A DNA stretch of 63,311 nt from Stenotrophomonas maltophilia (GCF_013464485.1 NZ_RAUX01000045.1:1-63311); one strand, 5' to 3'; shown: positions 1-10,254, numbered from the stretch's first letter. Numbers and translations: made by a program. The notes: generated from the sequence alone by a model not told the origin.

Positions 1-55
1 GCCGCATGGATGCGGCGACCGAGCTTACATGGACGTACTTGCAGCGGCCCCCGCA
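1..55. repeat. Partial dispersed intergenic repeat at window edge
   Basis: The window opens with a short inverted repeat (GCCGCAT / ATGCGGC) followed by a stretch resembling the GAGC-TACATGGACGTA intergenic elements common in Stenotrophomonas and Xanthomonas. It is cut by the window edge. The family assignment is from memory of such elements. Confidence 0.35.
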
Positions 56-88
56 ACCGGACCCACCCCGCCATCCCACGGAATGCAC

Positions 89-133
<45 letters not shown>

Positions 134-178
134 CTGGCTTCGGCAGGTGCAGGGCTGCAAGCCCTGCCGAACAACCCC

Positions 179-1075
179 CTACTTCGCCTGCTCGCAGAAC
201 TTCTGCCGGTACTCGAGCGCCTTCGGCATCAGCGCCTGCAGGTTCTGGATGCGGGTGCCCGGGTTCGGGTGGGTGGAGGCGAACTCCGGCGGCGCCTGGC
301 CGCCACTGGCCTGGCCCATGCGCTGCCATAAGGGCACCGCCTCGCGGGGATCGAAGCAGGCCGCTGCGGCCAGCATCAGCCCTACTTCATCCGCCTGCGT
401 CTCGTGGCTGCGCGCATAGGGCAGCAGATATCCATAGCCCATCGCCGACATCATCATCTGCTGCTGCTGCGCATCCATGCCACTGGCGGCGCCGGCCACC
501 TGCCCGATCTGGGTCAGCTTCTGCTGGGCCATGCGCTGCGCGCCATGACGCAGCAGCGCATGCGCGATTTCGTGGCCCATTACCACCGCCATCGCATCGC
601 GGGTGCGCGCCACCGGCACCAGCCCGGTATAGACGGCCATCTTGCCGCCAGGCAAGCAGAATGCATTGGCCTGGTCGGAGGGGATCACATTCACTTCCCA
701 TTGGAAATCCCGCGCGAAGTGCGCCGGCTGTACGCCGTGCTCCTGCGCCAATGCGGTCTCCACCACATCCACCTTGGCAATCAGTCGCTGCGCAATGTCA
801 CGCACGTCGCGCGCGATCGGTGCATTGGGGTCCATCGGCCGTTCCTGCGACAGGATCTGCTGGTACGCCTGCAGTCCCAGGGCGGTTTCCTGCCGCGCGT
901 CCAAGCTGCTGTCGATCATCACCTTCTCGCCGGTATAGGGATCGACCGTACGGTTGGAGAACCAGTAGAACACCGCATAGCCTGCAGCCAGCAGCAGCAC
1001 CCACCAGCGGATGTTGCCGAACAGGCCGCGCCGCTGCGGGCCTTGGGGCGAGCGGGAGAAGGGATCGTTGCGCAT
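179..1075 (-). CDS. M48 family zinc metallopeptidase
   Basis: A 298-aa membrane-anchored zinc peptidase of the M48 (BepA/LoiP/Oma1-like) family. One transmembrane segment is visible at about residues 23-40, and the signature HEIAH is at 168-172 with a downstream region rich in Glu and Asp that should hold the third ligand. The family takes part in envelope protein quality control, usually in the periplasm. I chose the ATG at 1075 (MRNDPFSR...) because upstream residues in this frame are arginine- and proline-rich and atypical. It runs in the same direction as the lipoprotein gene upstream (90-bp gap), so co-transcription is possible. The specific substrate cannot be read from the sequence. 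Confidence 0.85.
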   Translation of the reverse strand: MRNDPFSRSPQGPQRRGLFGNIRWWVLLLAAGYAVFYWFSNRTVDPYTGEKVMIDSSLDARQETALGLQAYQQILSQERPMDPNAPIARDVRDIAQRLIAKVDVVETALAQEHGVQPAHFARDFQWEVNVIPSDQANAFCLPGGKMAVYTGLVPVARTRDAMAVVMGHEIAHALLRHGAQRMAQQKLTQIGQVAGAASGMDAQQQQMMMSAMGYGYLLPYARSHETQADEVGLMLAAAACFDPREAVPLWQRMGQASGGQAPPEFASTHPNPGTRIQNLQALMPKALEYRQKFCEQAK

Positions 1076-1164
1076 CGGATGGACTTCCTGCTGGCCCCGC
1101 CGGCCGGCGGGCACGGCGCAATCTTAGTGCGCCGCTGCCCGCAGCGGGTGAAGCCGGCTGCTAC

Positions 1165-3057
1165 TCAGATCCCACGCACCAGGCGGAAGCCGATGCGGGC
1201 ATTGGTGGTATCCGAATCCTGCGACTGCCGCCAGGCCGCACGGGTCTGCTCGGGGGCATTGGCCCAGTTGCCACCACGGATCACCCGCGAACGGCAACCG
1301 GGGTTGAACCAGGCAGCACCGTCGGACGGTGCGCGCCGGTAACTGGCATGCCAGCAATCGGCCACCCATTCGCTGAGGTTGCCGCCCATGTCGTGCAGGC
1401 CGAAGGCATTGGCCTGGAAACTCCCTACCGGCGCGGGCCCCCACCAGCCGTCGCCATAGCCAATGAATGCGTTGTGCCAATGGCGTCCGGACGGGGATAC
1501 ATCCCTGCTGCCGGTGAAGTTGCCGCTTCCCGGAGGCGGCGTGCCCGCATCGCCCCAGGGGTAGCGCCCGCTGTTGCCACCACGCAGCGCGTACTCGAAC
1601 TCGGCCTCGCTGGGCAGCCGGTAGCTGCGCCCGGTCTGTTCGGACAACCACGCTGCATAGTTCTCGGCATCGCGGATGCTCACATGCATCACGGGCGAAT
1701 TGGCCATCGCGCGACCACCATCGTAGTCCGAGCGCCAGTCTACGCCGCTGCGACGGATGAAATTGCCGCTGCGCTCGTCATAGACCACCGAATGGCCGCG
1801 CCGCGTGGCACGTGGGCGGGCATTGGTCGCCTTCACATAGCGCTGGAAATCGCTGACCGTGATCTCGGTGATCGCCATCGCGAAGCCGCGATCGAAGCGC
1901 ACGTAGTGCGAAGGGCGCTCGGCATCGCTCGAACCCGGCTCGGCATCGCCAGCACCCATCTGGAAACCACCATGCGGAACCACCACCATCTGCGGGCCGC
2001 GCCCACCGTCGCGCATGGCATCACTGAACACCTGTCCCGGGCGGAAGCTCCCGTAATGCGTGGCCAGGTCGATGCGCTCACGCAGCTGGGCTACTGCGGC
2101 ATCGCCCGGCAGGGCGATGCGCAGGGCCTCGGCCAGCTTCTCGCGGGCCGGCTTCAGGCCCTGGGGCGTGGCAAGGTCGCGCAGGCCGTCATCGCGAAGC
2201 TGCAGCAGAGCGGCGGCACGGATCTGTTCAATGCGCTCGAACGCATCGGCGATGGTCGGCGACGAATCGCGGACCTTGCTGGCTTCGGCCAACCAGGTAC
2301 CGGCGCTGGCGAAATCACGCGCGCGCGCGGCATCCTCGGCGCGGCGGATCAACCCGCTCTCGGCCGCGGCCAGGCCCTGTCGTGCGCGGCGGTTGTCTTC
2401 ATCCAGTGCCAATGCCTCTCGGAAGTTGCCGATGGCGCCGTCACCATCCTCACCGATCCGGTCCGAGCGCAGGTCCTCCTCGCCGGCGCGGTTGTAGGCC
2501 ACCACCCGCTGCGCCAGCTCCACCCGTGCCTGCAGCTCACGCACTTTCTCATCCTTCGGTGCCAAGGCCAGCAACACCAACGCCTGGCCACTGGCCTCCG
2601 CCAACGCCTCGCGCTGCTTGAGTGGCCGCACCAGCAACGCATCCGCCTGCTGCTGGAGGCGCTGGCGGGCTCGCTGCAGGCCCAGCAGGGCCTGGCGGTC
2701 ATCCGGGTCTTCTTCCTGAACCGCCAGCCACAGCGGGATGGCAGCGTCGGCATCTTCATAGAGCCGCCCTTCGGCGAACGCCTGCTCGGCGGCACGCCGC
2801 AACTGGGCCAGGCTGCGACCCTGGCGGTCGACCCGCGGCGGCGTCCACTGCTGTATGTCTTCATCGGCATCCTCGCCGGCAATGGTCACGCTGCCCTGCC
2901 CGGCCTGCGGGCTGGCATCGGTGCCGGTGCCGGCCTCTCCGGCCGCCCGCGCATCTCCACCGCCGTCCCGATCCACCGGTGCGGGCGGCGACGGCGTGCA
3001 GCCGGCCAGGGCAAAGGCCAGGGCGGTGCACAGCACGGGCGACAACGGAAAACGCAA
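1165..3057 (-). CDS. Lipoprotein with C-terminal formylglycine-generating-enzyme (SUMF1) domain
   Basis: A 630-aa protein with a lipoprotein signal peptide ending in the lipobox LAGC at about residues 16-19. A long alanine- and arginine-rich helical region at about 90-330 looks like tandem TPR-like helices. The C-terminal domain at about 350-630 has the FGE-sulfatase/SUMF1 pattern (GGFQMGA..., a central MHVSIRDAENYAAWLSEQTG-type motif, RLPSEAEFEYALRGG, GNLSEWVADCW, RVIRGGNW). FGE-fold domains without the catalytic cysteine pair are common as binding modules, and I see no clear active-site pair here, so a scaffold or sensor role is more likely than catalysis. It starts 84 bp from the divergent RNase D gene. 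Confidence 0.8.
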   Translation of the reverse strand: MRFPLSPVLCTALAFALAGCTPSPPAPVDRDGGGDARAAGEAGTGTDASPQAGQGSVTIAGEDADEDIQQWTPPRVDRQGRSLAQLRRAAEQAFAEGRLYEDADAAIPLWLAVQEEDPDDRQALLGLQRARQRLQQQADALLVRPLKQREALAEASGQALVLLALAPKDEKVRELQARVELAQRVVAYNRAGEEDLRSDRIGEDGDGAIGNFREALALDEDNRRARQGLAAAESGLIRRAEDAARARDFASAGTWLAEASKVRDSSPTIADAFERIEQIRAAALLQLRDDGLRDLATPQGLKPAREKLAEALRIALPGDAAVAQLRERIDLATHYGSFRPGQVFSDAMRDGGRGPQMVVVPHGGFQMGAGDAEPGSSDAERPSHYVRFDRGFAMAITEITVSDFQRYVKATNARPRATRRGHSVVYDERSGNFIRRSGVDWRSDYDGGRAMANSPVMHVSIRDAENYAAWLSEQTGRSYRLPSEAEFEYALRGGNSGRYPWGDAGTPPPGSGNFTGSRDVSPSGRHWHNAFIGYGDGWWGPAPVGSFQANAFGLHDMGGNLSEWVADCWHASYRRAPSDGAAWFNPGCRSRVIRGGNWANAPEQTRAAWRQSQDSDTTNARIGFRLVRGI

Positions 3058-3141
3058 GGAGAGCCTCCTTCGGCACGGACGCGGACCGACGTTAGGCTAT
3101 TCTCCCCTGCCTGAGCAAACCCGAGTAGTAGGCCCTGACCC

Positions 3142-4221
3142 GTGGCAACCTGGATCACCACCCCCGCCGAGCTGGATACGTACTTCCAGCAGCGCCCGGC
3201 CCGTATCGGCCTGGACACCGAGTTCATCCGCGAACGCACTTTCTGGCCGCAGCTGGCCCTGGTGCAGATGGCCGTCGGTCAGGACATCCTGCTGATCGAC
3301 CCGCTGATTCCCGGCATGACCGAGGCGCTGGCGCCCTGGCTGGCCGATGAATCGATCACCAAGGTGATGCACAGCGCCAGCGAGGACCTGGTCGCCTTCA
3401 AGTGGACCTGCGGCGTGTTGCCGCGACCGTTGTTCGACACCCAGATCGGCGCCTCGCTGGCCGGCATTGGTGGTGGCATGGGCTACCAGAAGCTGGTGGC
3501 GGAGATCACGGGCGTGGCGCTGGCCAAGGGAGAGACCCGCTCGGACTGGATGCGCCGGCCGCTGTCGGAGTCGCAGCTGCAGTACGCCGCCGACGACGTA
3601 GAGCACCTGTTTGCGCTGCATGATGCCATCGATGCCAAGCTTCAGGCCCTGGGCCGCCAGCAATGGCTGCACGACGACGGTGAGCGCCTGCTGGCAAGCG
3701 TCGCCAACGATGAGGACCGCTGGCCGCATCTGGCGATGCGCTCGGCGCAGTTCCTCGACGCCGCCGCGCAGCGTCGCCTGCTGCGCCTGCTGCGCTGGCG
3801 CGACGTGCAGGCGCGCAACAGCGACCGTCCGCGCAGCTGGATCCTGGACAACGAACTGGCCGCTACCCTCGCACGCACCCCGCCGATCGACGCCGACGCG
3901 CTGGGCACGCTGTTCGAGCAGTTCCCGAAGGCGCCACGCAAGCTGGCCGGCGCCGTGTGGCAGGCATTGGAAACACCGCTGGCCGATGAAGGCGACGCGC
4001 CGCTGGCGCTGCCGGCCAATGACAGCAACAAGCAGGTCCTGAAGAAGCTGCAGGATGCAGTGGCCGAGCGCAGCCGTGAGCTGGGACTGCCGGATGGCAT
4101 CCTCGCGTCGCGCAAGCACCTGGAAAGCTACCTGGAACGTCGTCAGTGGCCCGCCGCGCTGGCCGGCTGGCGCCAGCAGGAACTGGAATCACGGCTGCAG
4201 GCACTGTTGCCGGCGCGCTGA
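3142..4221 (+). CDS. rnd: Ribonuclease D
   Basis: A 359-aa 3'-5' exoribonuclease that trims tRNA precursors and other stable RNA. The DEDD exonuclease motifs are all present: DTEFIRE near residue 26 (ExoI), HSASEDL near 77 (ExoII) and YAADDVEHL near 155 (ExoIII). These are followed by an HRDC-type region. The start is GTG at 3142, the first start ahead of the conserved N-terminus (MATWITTPAEL). Length is normal for the family. Host gene, transcribed divergently from the FGE lipoprotein. Confidence 0.95.
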   Translation: MATWITTPAELDTYFQQRPARIGLDTEFIRERTFWPQLALVQMAVGQDILLIDPLIPGMTEALAPWLADESITKVMHSASEDLVAFKWTCGVLPRPLFDTQIGASLAGIGGGMGYQKLVAEITGVALAKGETRSDWMRRPLSESQLQYAADDVEHLFALHDAIDAKLQALGRQQWLHDDGERLLASVANDEDRWPHLAMRSAQFLDAAAQRRLLRLLRWRDVQARNSDRPRSWILDNELAATLARTPPIDADALGTLFEQFPKAPRKLAGAVWQALETPLADEGDAPLALPANDSNKQVLKKLQDAVAERSRELGLPDGILASRKHLESYLERRQWPAALAGWRQQELESRLQALLPAR

Positions 4222-4342
4222 GATCAATCGGCGCTGGGCAACCCGGCGCCTGCCTGCACAGCAAGCATGAGCATCTGCCGCGCTTGCCGGCACGCGCGTG
4301 GACCTGTCCAATAGCGTCCCCGCTATTGTTGGATTGCATCAG

Positions 4343-6415
4343 ATGACAAATGGACTTGCGAAGGACGGGCTCTCCGTCGAGGACCTGGCCTGGCGCGCCC
4401 AGGCACGCCGCGCGCTGCAGGAACAGGACTACGCAGCACTGGATGCACTGCTGGCACCGCATGAACAGGACTGGTTGGAGGGCGCGAAACGGCTGCCCGG
4501 CATTCGCTGGCGCCTGCGCAACCTACATGACGCAACGCTCAGCCTGGATGAACGCCTGCAACAGGCGCAGCAATGGGTTGCCTCCGCGCCGCGCAGCTAC
4601 TACGCGCACCTGCGCCTGGGTGCGTGCTGGGAGTCCGCAGCCGGTGCACTGCGCAGTGCCGACGTAGCCGCCCTGGTGGAGGACAGCCAGTGGCTGGCCG
4701 CACAGCTGGCGCGTGACCACGCGGTGCATGCTTACCTTCAGGCAATCCCACTGTCACCGCGCCCGGCGCTGGCGCTGGATGGCATCAAGCGCATCACCAG
4801 CTATCTGCGCGAGCCGAACTGGCTGCTGGCGCTGCAGGCCGGTCAACCCGCACAATCCGACGGAGAGGCACTGGCCGGGCATTATCCGCAGGCCTGGCCG
4901 CAGGCTCTGCAGCTGCTCGCGCGCTTCGGCGCGCCGCTGTCATCCCTGCCCGGCGAACTGCCCGCGCTGCTGCGCGAGCGCAGCCAGGATGATTTCGAGG
5001 CACCGTTGGCGTACTGGATGCGCCTGGTACTCGAGCAGCGGCCCGATGACCAGAGTACGCTGGAAGACACCCTCTACTACCTGTATCCGCGCTGGGGCGG
5101 CAGCCACGAGGCGATGGAGGACTTCATCGAAGGCGGCTGGTGCCGCGGCCTCGATCTGGCACAGCGCAACGCATTGCGCTGGTGCAAGGAACAGGACTGG
5201 ATGGGCGAGCTGCCGCGCCGCGACGATGCCGAAGCGGTTGCCATGCACGAGCGTGCGTATGCGCAGATCCTGGACTGGCACCTCGAGCACTTCGTGCGGG
5301 CACAGGTGCTGGCCCAGCGCGCATCACTGCGCTATCGTCTGGGCCGCACCGAGGACGACGAAGGTGATGTGCGGTGGGACGCCGGGCACATGCAGGCGGT
5401 GCTCGAGGACCTGCAGCAGGCGTGGGCCCTGGATCGTGACGTGGTCCTGCACGATGGTTTCAGCAATCTGGAAGCCTGCGCCTGGTTCGCCCACGTGGAA
5501 GGCGCCGAAGCACTGTTCACGCAGGTTGTGGATTACGCCGCACGTGAGGGTGATTCGGCACTCGGCCTGCTGTGGGCGGCTACCGCCATCGAGCATGGCC
5601 TGCTGGGCCAGACCGCCAACCCGGCACGTGCGCAGCCCCTGCTGCAGCGTGCCCTGAAGCTGACCACACAACAGAAGACCTCCACGGTCACCTTTGCGTC
5701 CAACCTGTTCTGCGACGTCTCGCAGGACGCTGGCCTCTTGCTGCTGCAGCGAATGGCCGACGACGGCGACGCCGGTGCGATGGCGGCGCTGTGCGACCTG
5801 TACAAGGGCCGGCTGGGCGGCCGCGACCAGCCGGACTTCGTTGATGCGCAGAAGGCCCTGTACTGGCAGGAACGCGCGGTGGAAGGCGGTGACCTGATCG
5901 CCACCTACAACCTCGGTGTGCGACTGGTTGCCGCCGGTGGCCCTGACAATGAAGCACGAGCGCGCGAGCTGTACCTGCGCTGCCTGCGCGAAGCCGACGC
6001 CGGTGAGCGCGTGTGGGGCCCGACCTGCCGCAACCTGGCCTGCCTGGCCTTCGATGGACAGAACGATGCGCACAAGCGCGAAGCGGTCGAACGTGCCTTG
6101 ATTCCGCTGTGGTGGCGCGGTGAGGACGACGACAGGGTATGGGCCGCTGGCTACCTGGCCGACATCTACCACTTCGGCAACGGCGTGCCAGCCAACGCCT
6201 TCCTGGCCCTGACCTGGCTGCAGCGCGCCAGCGAGATCGATACAGGGTACGTGGACGTGATGCGCATGGCACCGTTGATCAACGGCGAAGGCCGCTGGTT
6301 CGGCGCCACCCGTGCGCGCAAGCAGCAGGCGCAGGACCGCCAGCAGGTGGACAGCGCAACCTGGGCCCTGACCTTCGGCCAGCGCACGCAGGACAGCGAT
6401 CTGACTGCGGTCTGA
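4343..6415 (+). CDS. DUF4034 domain protein with Sel1-like repeats
   Basis: A protein of about 690 aa, cytoplasmic as judged by the absence of a signal peptide. The N-terminal part (DYAALDALLAPHEQDW..., SYYAHLRLGACWESAAGALR) matches the DUF4034 pattern. The central and C-terminal parts contain repeated short helices, including DAGAMAALCDLYKGR and GDLIATYNLGVRLVA, typical of Sel1/TPR-like repeats. Function is unknown, though such repeats usually mediate protein contacts. I preferred ATG 4343 to an upstream in-frame GTG (4298), because the 15 extra residues look non-coding. Confidence 0.7.
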   Translation: MTNGLAKDGLSVEDLAWRAQARRALQEQDYAALDALLAPHEQDWLEGAKRLPGIRWRLRNLHDATLSLDERLQQAQQWVASAPRSYYAHLRLGACWESAAGALRSADVAALVEDSQWLAAQLARDHAVHAYLQAIPLSPRPALALDGIKRITSYLREPNWLLALQAGQPAQSDGEALAGHYPQAWPQALQLLARFGAPLSSLPGELPALLRERSQDDFEAPLAYWMRLVLEQRPDDQSTLEDTLYYLYPRWGGSHEAMEDFIEGGWCRGLDLAQRNALRWCKEQDWMGELPRRDDAEAVAMHERAYAQILDWHLEHFVRAQVLAQRASLRYRLGRTEDDEGDVRWDAGHMQAVLEDLQQAWALDRDVVLHDGFSNLEACAWFAHVEGAEALFTQVVDYAAREGDSALGLLWAATAIEHGLLGQTANPARAQPLLQRALKLTTQQKTSTVTFASNLFCDVSQDAGLLLLQRMADDGDAGAMAALCDLYKGRLGGRDQPDFVDAQKALYWQERAVEGGDLIATYNLGVRLVAAGGPDNEARARELYLRCLREADAGERVWGPTCRNLACLAFDGQNDAHKREAVERALIPLWWRGEDDDRVWAAGYLADIYHFGNGVPANAFLALTWLQRASEIDTGYVDVMRMAPLINGEGRWFGATRARKQQAQDRQQVDSATWALTFGQRTQDSDLTAV

Positions 6416-6427
6416 GGTAAAAGGGAA

Positions 6428-6453
6428 GCGCGGCCCAGGCATCCGGGCCGCGC
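6428..6453. terminator. Bidirectional terminator between convergent genes
   Basis: A perfect 9-bp inverted repeat (GCGCGGCCC/GGGCCGCGC) with an 8-nt loop lies between two convergent stop codons. A short T-rich stretch follows on the minus strand. Confidence 0.7.
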
Positions 6454-6458
6454 CCGCA

Positions 6459-7592
6459 TCAAACGTACCCGCGCGACTTCAGCAGCGCCCAGCGTTCGGG
6501 CGCCAGCGTACGCCGGAGGGGCGGCAACGGATCGACGCTGCCGGTGTTGTCTGCCACCGCCACCACGAAATCATCGGTGGTCCGCAGCTGCCCACGCTGT
6601 TCCGGCTCATCCAGCCAGGCGGCAACTTTCTTCAGCACCTGCATCGCCGAGGCCGAACTCTGCCGCAGCGCCATGTACTGGCTGTGTCGGGTGCATGCCT
6701 CGACCAGCGCTGGCGCATCGAACCAGCGCTCGCAAGGCTCGGTCTGCGCTTCACGGATCTCATCCGGTGCCCACAGGTAATAGGCCACCTCGTCGCCCCG
6801 TGCCATCACTCTGTTACGGTAGGACTGCCGGCCCCACACCAGGAACGGTGGCCAGGCCGCCGGGACGTCTTCCGCGGTGAAGCACAGCAGCAGGCAGTAC
6901 AGTGGCTCTTCCTGCGCAATGCGTGGCAATGCGTCGGAGATCGCCTCCTGCAGCAGGCGCTGCACCTCGGCGCTGACCGTCGCCAGCGTTTCTCCCTTTC
7001 TGGGCCGCAGATAGAGCAGCTGCGCGTCGCCCTTGCGGCGCTTCCTGCTGTCCAGGTACTCCAGCGTCATCCGCTGCAACTGGCCGTCACCGTCATAGTC
7101 ATGCAGGCGCTGGCACCACCAGGCGCGCCGGCCGTCGCCGCGGTTCTCGATCAGCACCCGCTGCAGGCGCTCACCTTCCCACTCGTAGTGTTCAGTGAAG
7201 CCACGACCGTCGGCAGCCAGCTGCAGTTCCTGCAGGCGCCCGCCGGATTCGCGGAACTGCATGATCGAGCCGAGACTGCCAGAGTTGTGGAACGAGAACT
7301 GCTGTCGAGCATCCGGCAGATGCCGCCAGACCGACATGCTCCCATTGGGCTCGCACTCAAGGATGATCCGCCCTTCCACGTCGAACCCGTGATGGACATG
7401 CCTGGCTGGATCAGCCTTGGCATCGGCGATCCAGCGCGGCACCGGCCCGCCATGTTCTTCGCGCATGAACGGCACCACGAAGGCCATCGAGTGGGTCGCC
7501 CAACGCCAGGACACCACCTGCTCCCGGCAGCGCGCCTGCAGGTCTGCTCCGGCACTGGAATCGGAATAGGTCTGGTACAGCGCATCAAGCAT
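6459..7592 (-). CDS. Hypothetical protein, 377 aa
   Basis: I do not recognise a family. The protein has no signal peptide or membrane segment. It is rich in Trp, Arg and acidic residues and has a beta-rich centre (repeated short GRI-LECEPNGSMSVW and LVLIENRGDGRRAWW-like strands). Reading frame and codon use match the host genes. It is followed on its 3' side by the shared terminator with the DUF4034 gene, so it is probably a single-gene unit. Confidence 0.7.
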   Translation of the reverse strand: MLDALYQTYSDSSAGADLQARCREQVVSWRWATHSMAFVVPFMREEHGGPVPRWIADAKADPARHVHHGFDVEGRIILECEPNGSMSVWRHLPDARQQFSFHNSGSLGSIMQFRESGGRLQELQLAADGRGFTEHYEWEGERLQRVLIENRGDGRRAWWCQRLHDYDGDGQLQRMTLEYLDSRKRRKGDAQLLYLRPRKGETLATVSAEVQRLLQEAISDALPRIAQEEPLYCLLLCFTAEDVPAAWPPFLVWGRQSYRNRVMARGDEVAYYLWAPDEIREAQTEPCERWFDAPALVEACTRHSQYMALRQSSASAMQVLKKVAAWLDEPEQRGQLRTTDDFVVAVADNTGSVDPLPPLRRTLAPERWALLKSRGYV

Positions 7593-7641
7593 GGTCGAGC
7601 TCCCTTCAACACAGCGCTGGACCTTAGCACGGCCCGCGAAA

Positions 7642-7664
7642 AACGGCGCTCCAGGAGCGCCGTT
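7642..7664 (-). terminator. Intrinsic terminator of the TonB-dependent receptor gene
   Basis: A perfect inverted repeat AACGGCGCTCC/GGAGCGCCGTT is followed on the minus strand by five T residues. It lies 23 bp past the receptor stop codon. Confidence 0.85.
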
Positions 7665-7686
7665 CTCGAAACGCGGACGGCTGGGC

Positions 7687-10017
7687 TTACCAGTTCATGT
7701 TCAGCGAGACACCCACGGTGCGCGGCTCGTTGTAGACCGCGGCCATGTAGTTCTCGATCACACCCTTCAGGTTCTTCTCGTTGGTGATGTTGCGCGCGAA
7801 CAGTGCCACTTCGTAGGCACCGTAGTTGCCCGAGTAGCCGATCTTCAGCCCCCCCTCGAAATCACCCTTGGAGTTGAATTCCTTGCTGTCGTACAGCACG
7901 AAGCTGGTGTAACCCTGCTTGTTCCAGTCGGTGGAAACGAACATCGTGCCGGCGTCGCTGACCGGGAAATCGTAGCGGGCGGCCAGGTTGACGTTGTACT
8001 TCGGCGCGTTCGGCAGCGGGTTGCCGTCGATCTGCGCGAAGGTGTTGGCGCCCACCTTGATGGTCGGGTCGCCGACGGTGCAGACCACCTGGCCGTTGAG
8101 GCCGCACACCTGCGCGTAGACGCGCTTGTCCTTGATCTCGCTGTGCAGCAGGCTGACACCGGCGCTCAGGGTCAGGTTCGGGATCGGGCGCAGCTCCATG
8201 TCCGCTTCGAAACCGTAGGCCTTGGCCTTGTCGGCGTTGAACAGCACGCCGTTGCCGTCCGAATCGTTGCCGTTGAGCTGGATGTCGTTGACGGTGTAGG
8301 TGAACGCGGTGGCGTTCAGACGCAGGCGGTTATCCCACAGGCTGCTCTTCACGCCGGCTTCCCAGGACAGGATCGTCTCGGAATCAGCAGTGGTGAAGTC
8401 GGCGTTGAACACCGCCGAACGGCCCTGGATGGTCGGGCCACGGAAGCCGCGCGCGACCTTCGCATAGACGCTCACGTCCGGGGTGATCTGATACATCGCG
8501 CTCAGATCCCAGCTCGGGGTGGTGTCGGACATCTTGACGTCGGTGCGGCCCTTGTAGGTGACCACGCCGGCAGCGGTGTCCGCGGTCTTCAGCAGGCGGG
8601 TGTGCTTCTCGTCCTTGGTCTGGCGCAGGCCAGCAGTGACGGTGAACTTGTCGGTGAAGGCGTAGCTGATCTGGCCGAAACCGGCCCACGATGTGTTCTT
8701 GTTGCGCAGGCGCACCCAGTTGTTCGGGTTGCGGGCGGCGCCCTGCAGGAACCACGCGCGCTGGTAGAAGTCGGTGGTGTCGCTGCCGTTGAAGTAGAAC
8801 GCACCGGCCTGCCACTGCAGGGCGCTGTCGTCATGGCTGGCCAGGCGGAATTCCTGGGTCCACTGGTCCAGGTCACGGATGCGGCCCATCGACTGGCCGT
8901 AACCGTTCGGCACGCCGTTGACCGGGAAGTTCACCGCGGCGCCGCCGTCGGTGTCGCCACGGCTGTAACCGGAGGTGGTTTCGTAGGCGGTGATCGAAGT
9001 GAAGTCGATCGCGCCGAAGTCATAACGCGCCTTCACCGAACCGCCATAGGTCTTGTACGCCTGCGGGTTGTTGCCGGCTTCGTCGTAGGCGACCTGGTCG
9101 CGCGGCACGTCGGTCTTGTTCGAGCCCTTGGTCAGCGCACCGCGCAGGAACAGGGTCGAGGTGCCTTCGTAATCGCGGGCGTGGGCCGAGGCCAGGATCG
9201 AGAACTGGTCGCTCGGGGTCAGCAGCAGCTGCGCGCGCACGTTGCGGTCATCGAAGCCGCCCATGGCGTTCTTCTTCGGGCTGACGGTGCCATCGGCGCT
9301 CGGACCGCGGTAGGTGTTGTCAACGTAGTCGTCGCGGTGCTGGTACAGGGCCGACACGCGGAACGAGGCGATGTCGTTGATCGGGCCGCCGAAGCCGCCG
9401 TCGATCGACACGCTGTTGTAGGTCGCATAGCTGGCGCTGACGCGGCCGGTGTAGTCCTGGGTCGGCTTCAGGGTGTCGAACTTGACGATGCCGGCGGTGG
9501 TGTTGCGGCCGAACAGCGAACCCTGCGGGCCGCGCAGCACTTCCACCTGGTCCACGTCATAGACCGGGTTCGACTTCAGCACCACGTGCTCCAGCACCAC
9601 GTCGTCCTGGATGATCGACACCGGCTGCGAGGCACCCAGGTAGAAGTCGATGTTGCCCAGGCCGCGGATGTAGAAGCGCGGGAAGATTCGACCGGTGGTG
9701 GTTTCCGCATACAGGCTCGGCACGCGGCCGGACAGCGCCAGCAGGGTGTCGTCGCCGCCGGCGGTGAAGTCGCGCATGCGCTCGCCCTGCACCACACCGA
9801 CCGAGACCGGCACTTCCTGCAGGTTCTGCTCGCGGTGTTCGGCGGTCACGGTGATCGTGTCCAGCCCGGTCGGGGTCGGCGCGCTGTCCTGTGCGGCGGC
9901 ACCGAAGCTGCCGACCAGGGCCAGGCTGGCACAGGCCAGGGCCAGCGGATGGCGGCGGAAGGAAACAAAGGAAGACGACATACCCGACAGGCGGCGGGAA
10001 TCGGAATGGGAGGGCAT
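7687..10017 (-). CDS. TonB-dependent outer-membrane receptor
   Basis: A protein of about 776 aa predicted to be a 22-strand outer-membrane barrel that imports a substrate using the TonB proton-motive system. The signal peptide (PLALACASLALVGSFGAAAQ) is followed by a TonB-box-like TITVTA and a plug domain with VDQVEVLRGPQGSLFGRNTTAG. It ends in the aromatic-terminated strand VGVSLNMNW. The substrate (siderophore, sugar or other) cannot be told. Starts at 10017 and 9981 are both plausible and neither has a strong Shine-Dalgarno sequence. The open frame continues further upstream across the tRNA, which is spurious. Confidence 0.9.
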   Translation of the reverse strand: MPSHSDSRRLSGMSSSFVSFRRHPLALACASLALVGSFGAAAQDSAPTPTGLDTITVTAEHREQNLQEVPVSVGVVQGERMRDFTAGGDDTLLALSGRVPSLYAETTTGRIFPRFYIRGLGNIDFYLGASQPVSIIQDDVVLEHVVLKSNPVYDVDQVEVLRGPQGSLFGRNTTAGIVKFDTLKPTQDYTGRVSASYATYNSVSIDGGFGGPINDIASFRVSALYQHRDDYVDNTYRGPSADGTVSPKKNAMGGFDDRNVRAQLLLTPSDQFSILASAHARDYEGTSTLFLRGALTKGSNKTDVPRDQVAYDEAGNNPQAYKTYGGSVKARYDFGAIDFTSITAYETTSGYSRGDTDGGAAVNFPVNGVPNGYGQSMGRIRDLDQWTQEFRLASHDDSALQWQAGAFYFNGSDTTDFYQRAWFLQGAARNPNNWVRLRNKNTSWAGFGQISYAFTDKFTVTAGLRQTKDEKHTRLLKTADTAAGVVTYKGRTDVKMSDTTPSWDLSAMYQITPDVSVYAKVARGFRGPTIQGRSAVFNADFTTADSETILSWEAGVKSSLWDNRLRLNATAFTYTVNDIQLNGNDSDGNGVLFNADKAKAYGFEADMELRPIPNLTLSAGVSLLHSEIKDKRVYAQVCGLNGQVVCTVGDPTIKVGANTFAQIDGNPLPNAPKYNVNLAARYDFPVSDAGTMFVSTDWNKQGYTSFVLYDSKEFNSKGDFEGGLKIGYSGNYGAYEVALFARNITNEKNLKGVIENYMAAVYNEPRTVGVSLNMNW

Positions 10018-10254
10018 GAAATGCTCTGAGGAGGCGTCCGTGCGGCCTGCGCGAGCCGGGCGGCAAAAAGGAGGATAACTGCGCAAGCCGCCATTATCCC
10101 CCAAATTGTTACGATTTCGTTGCGCAGCACCCAAACCCGGCGAAACAAGCGGTTTCGGCACAGTCACCCGTTGATGTGCCTCGCGTCTCGACATGGAATT
10201 CCTTTGATCGGCTTGGCAAGCGGCAGGCGCTTGGCTAGACTGAAGCCCTGCCGT

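Noticed and set aside
7591-10029. Plus-strand frame of 812 aa opposite the TonB-dependent receptor
   Set aside because: It is a shadow of the receptor gene and has low-complexity Val/Gly/Arg-rich sequence with no domain.
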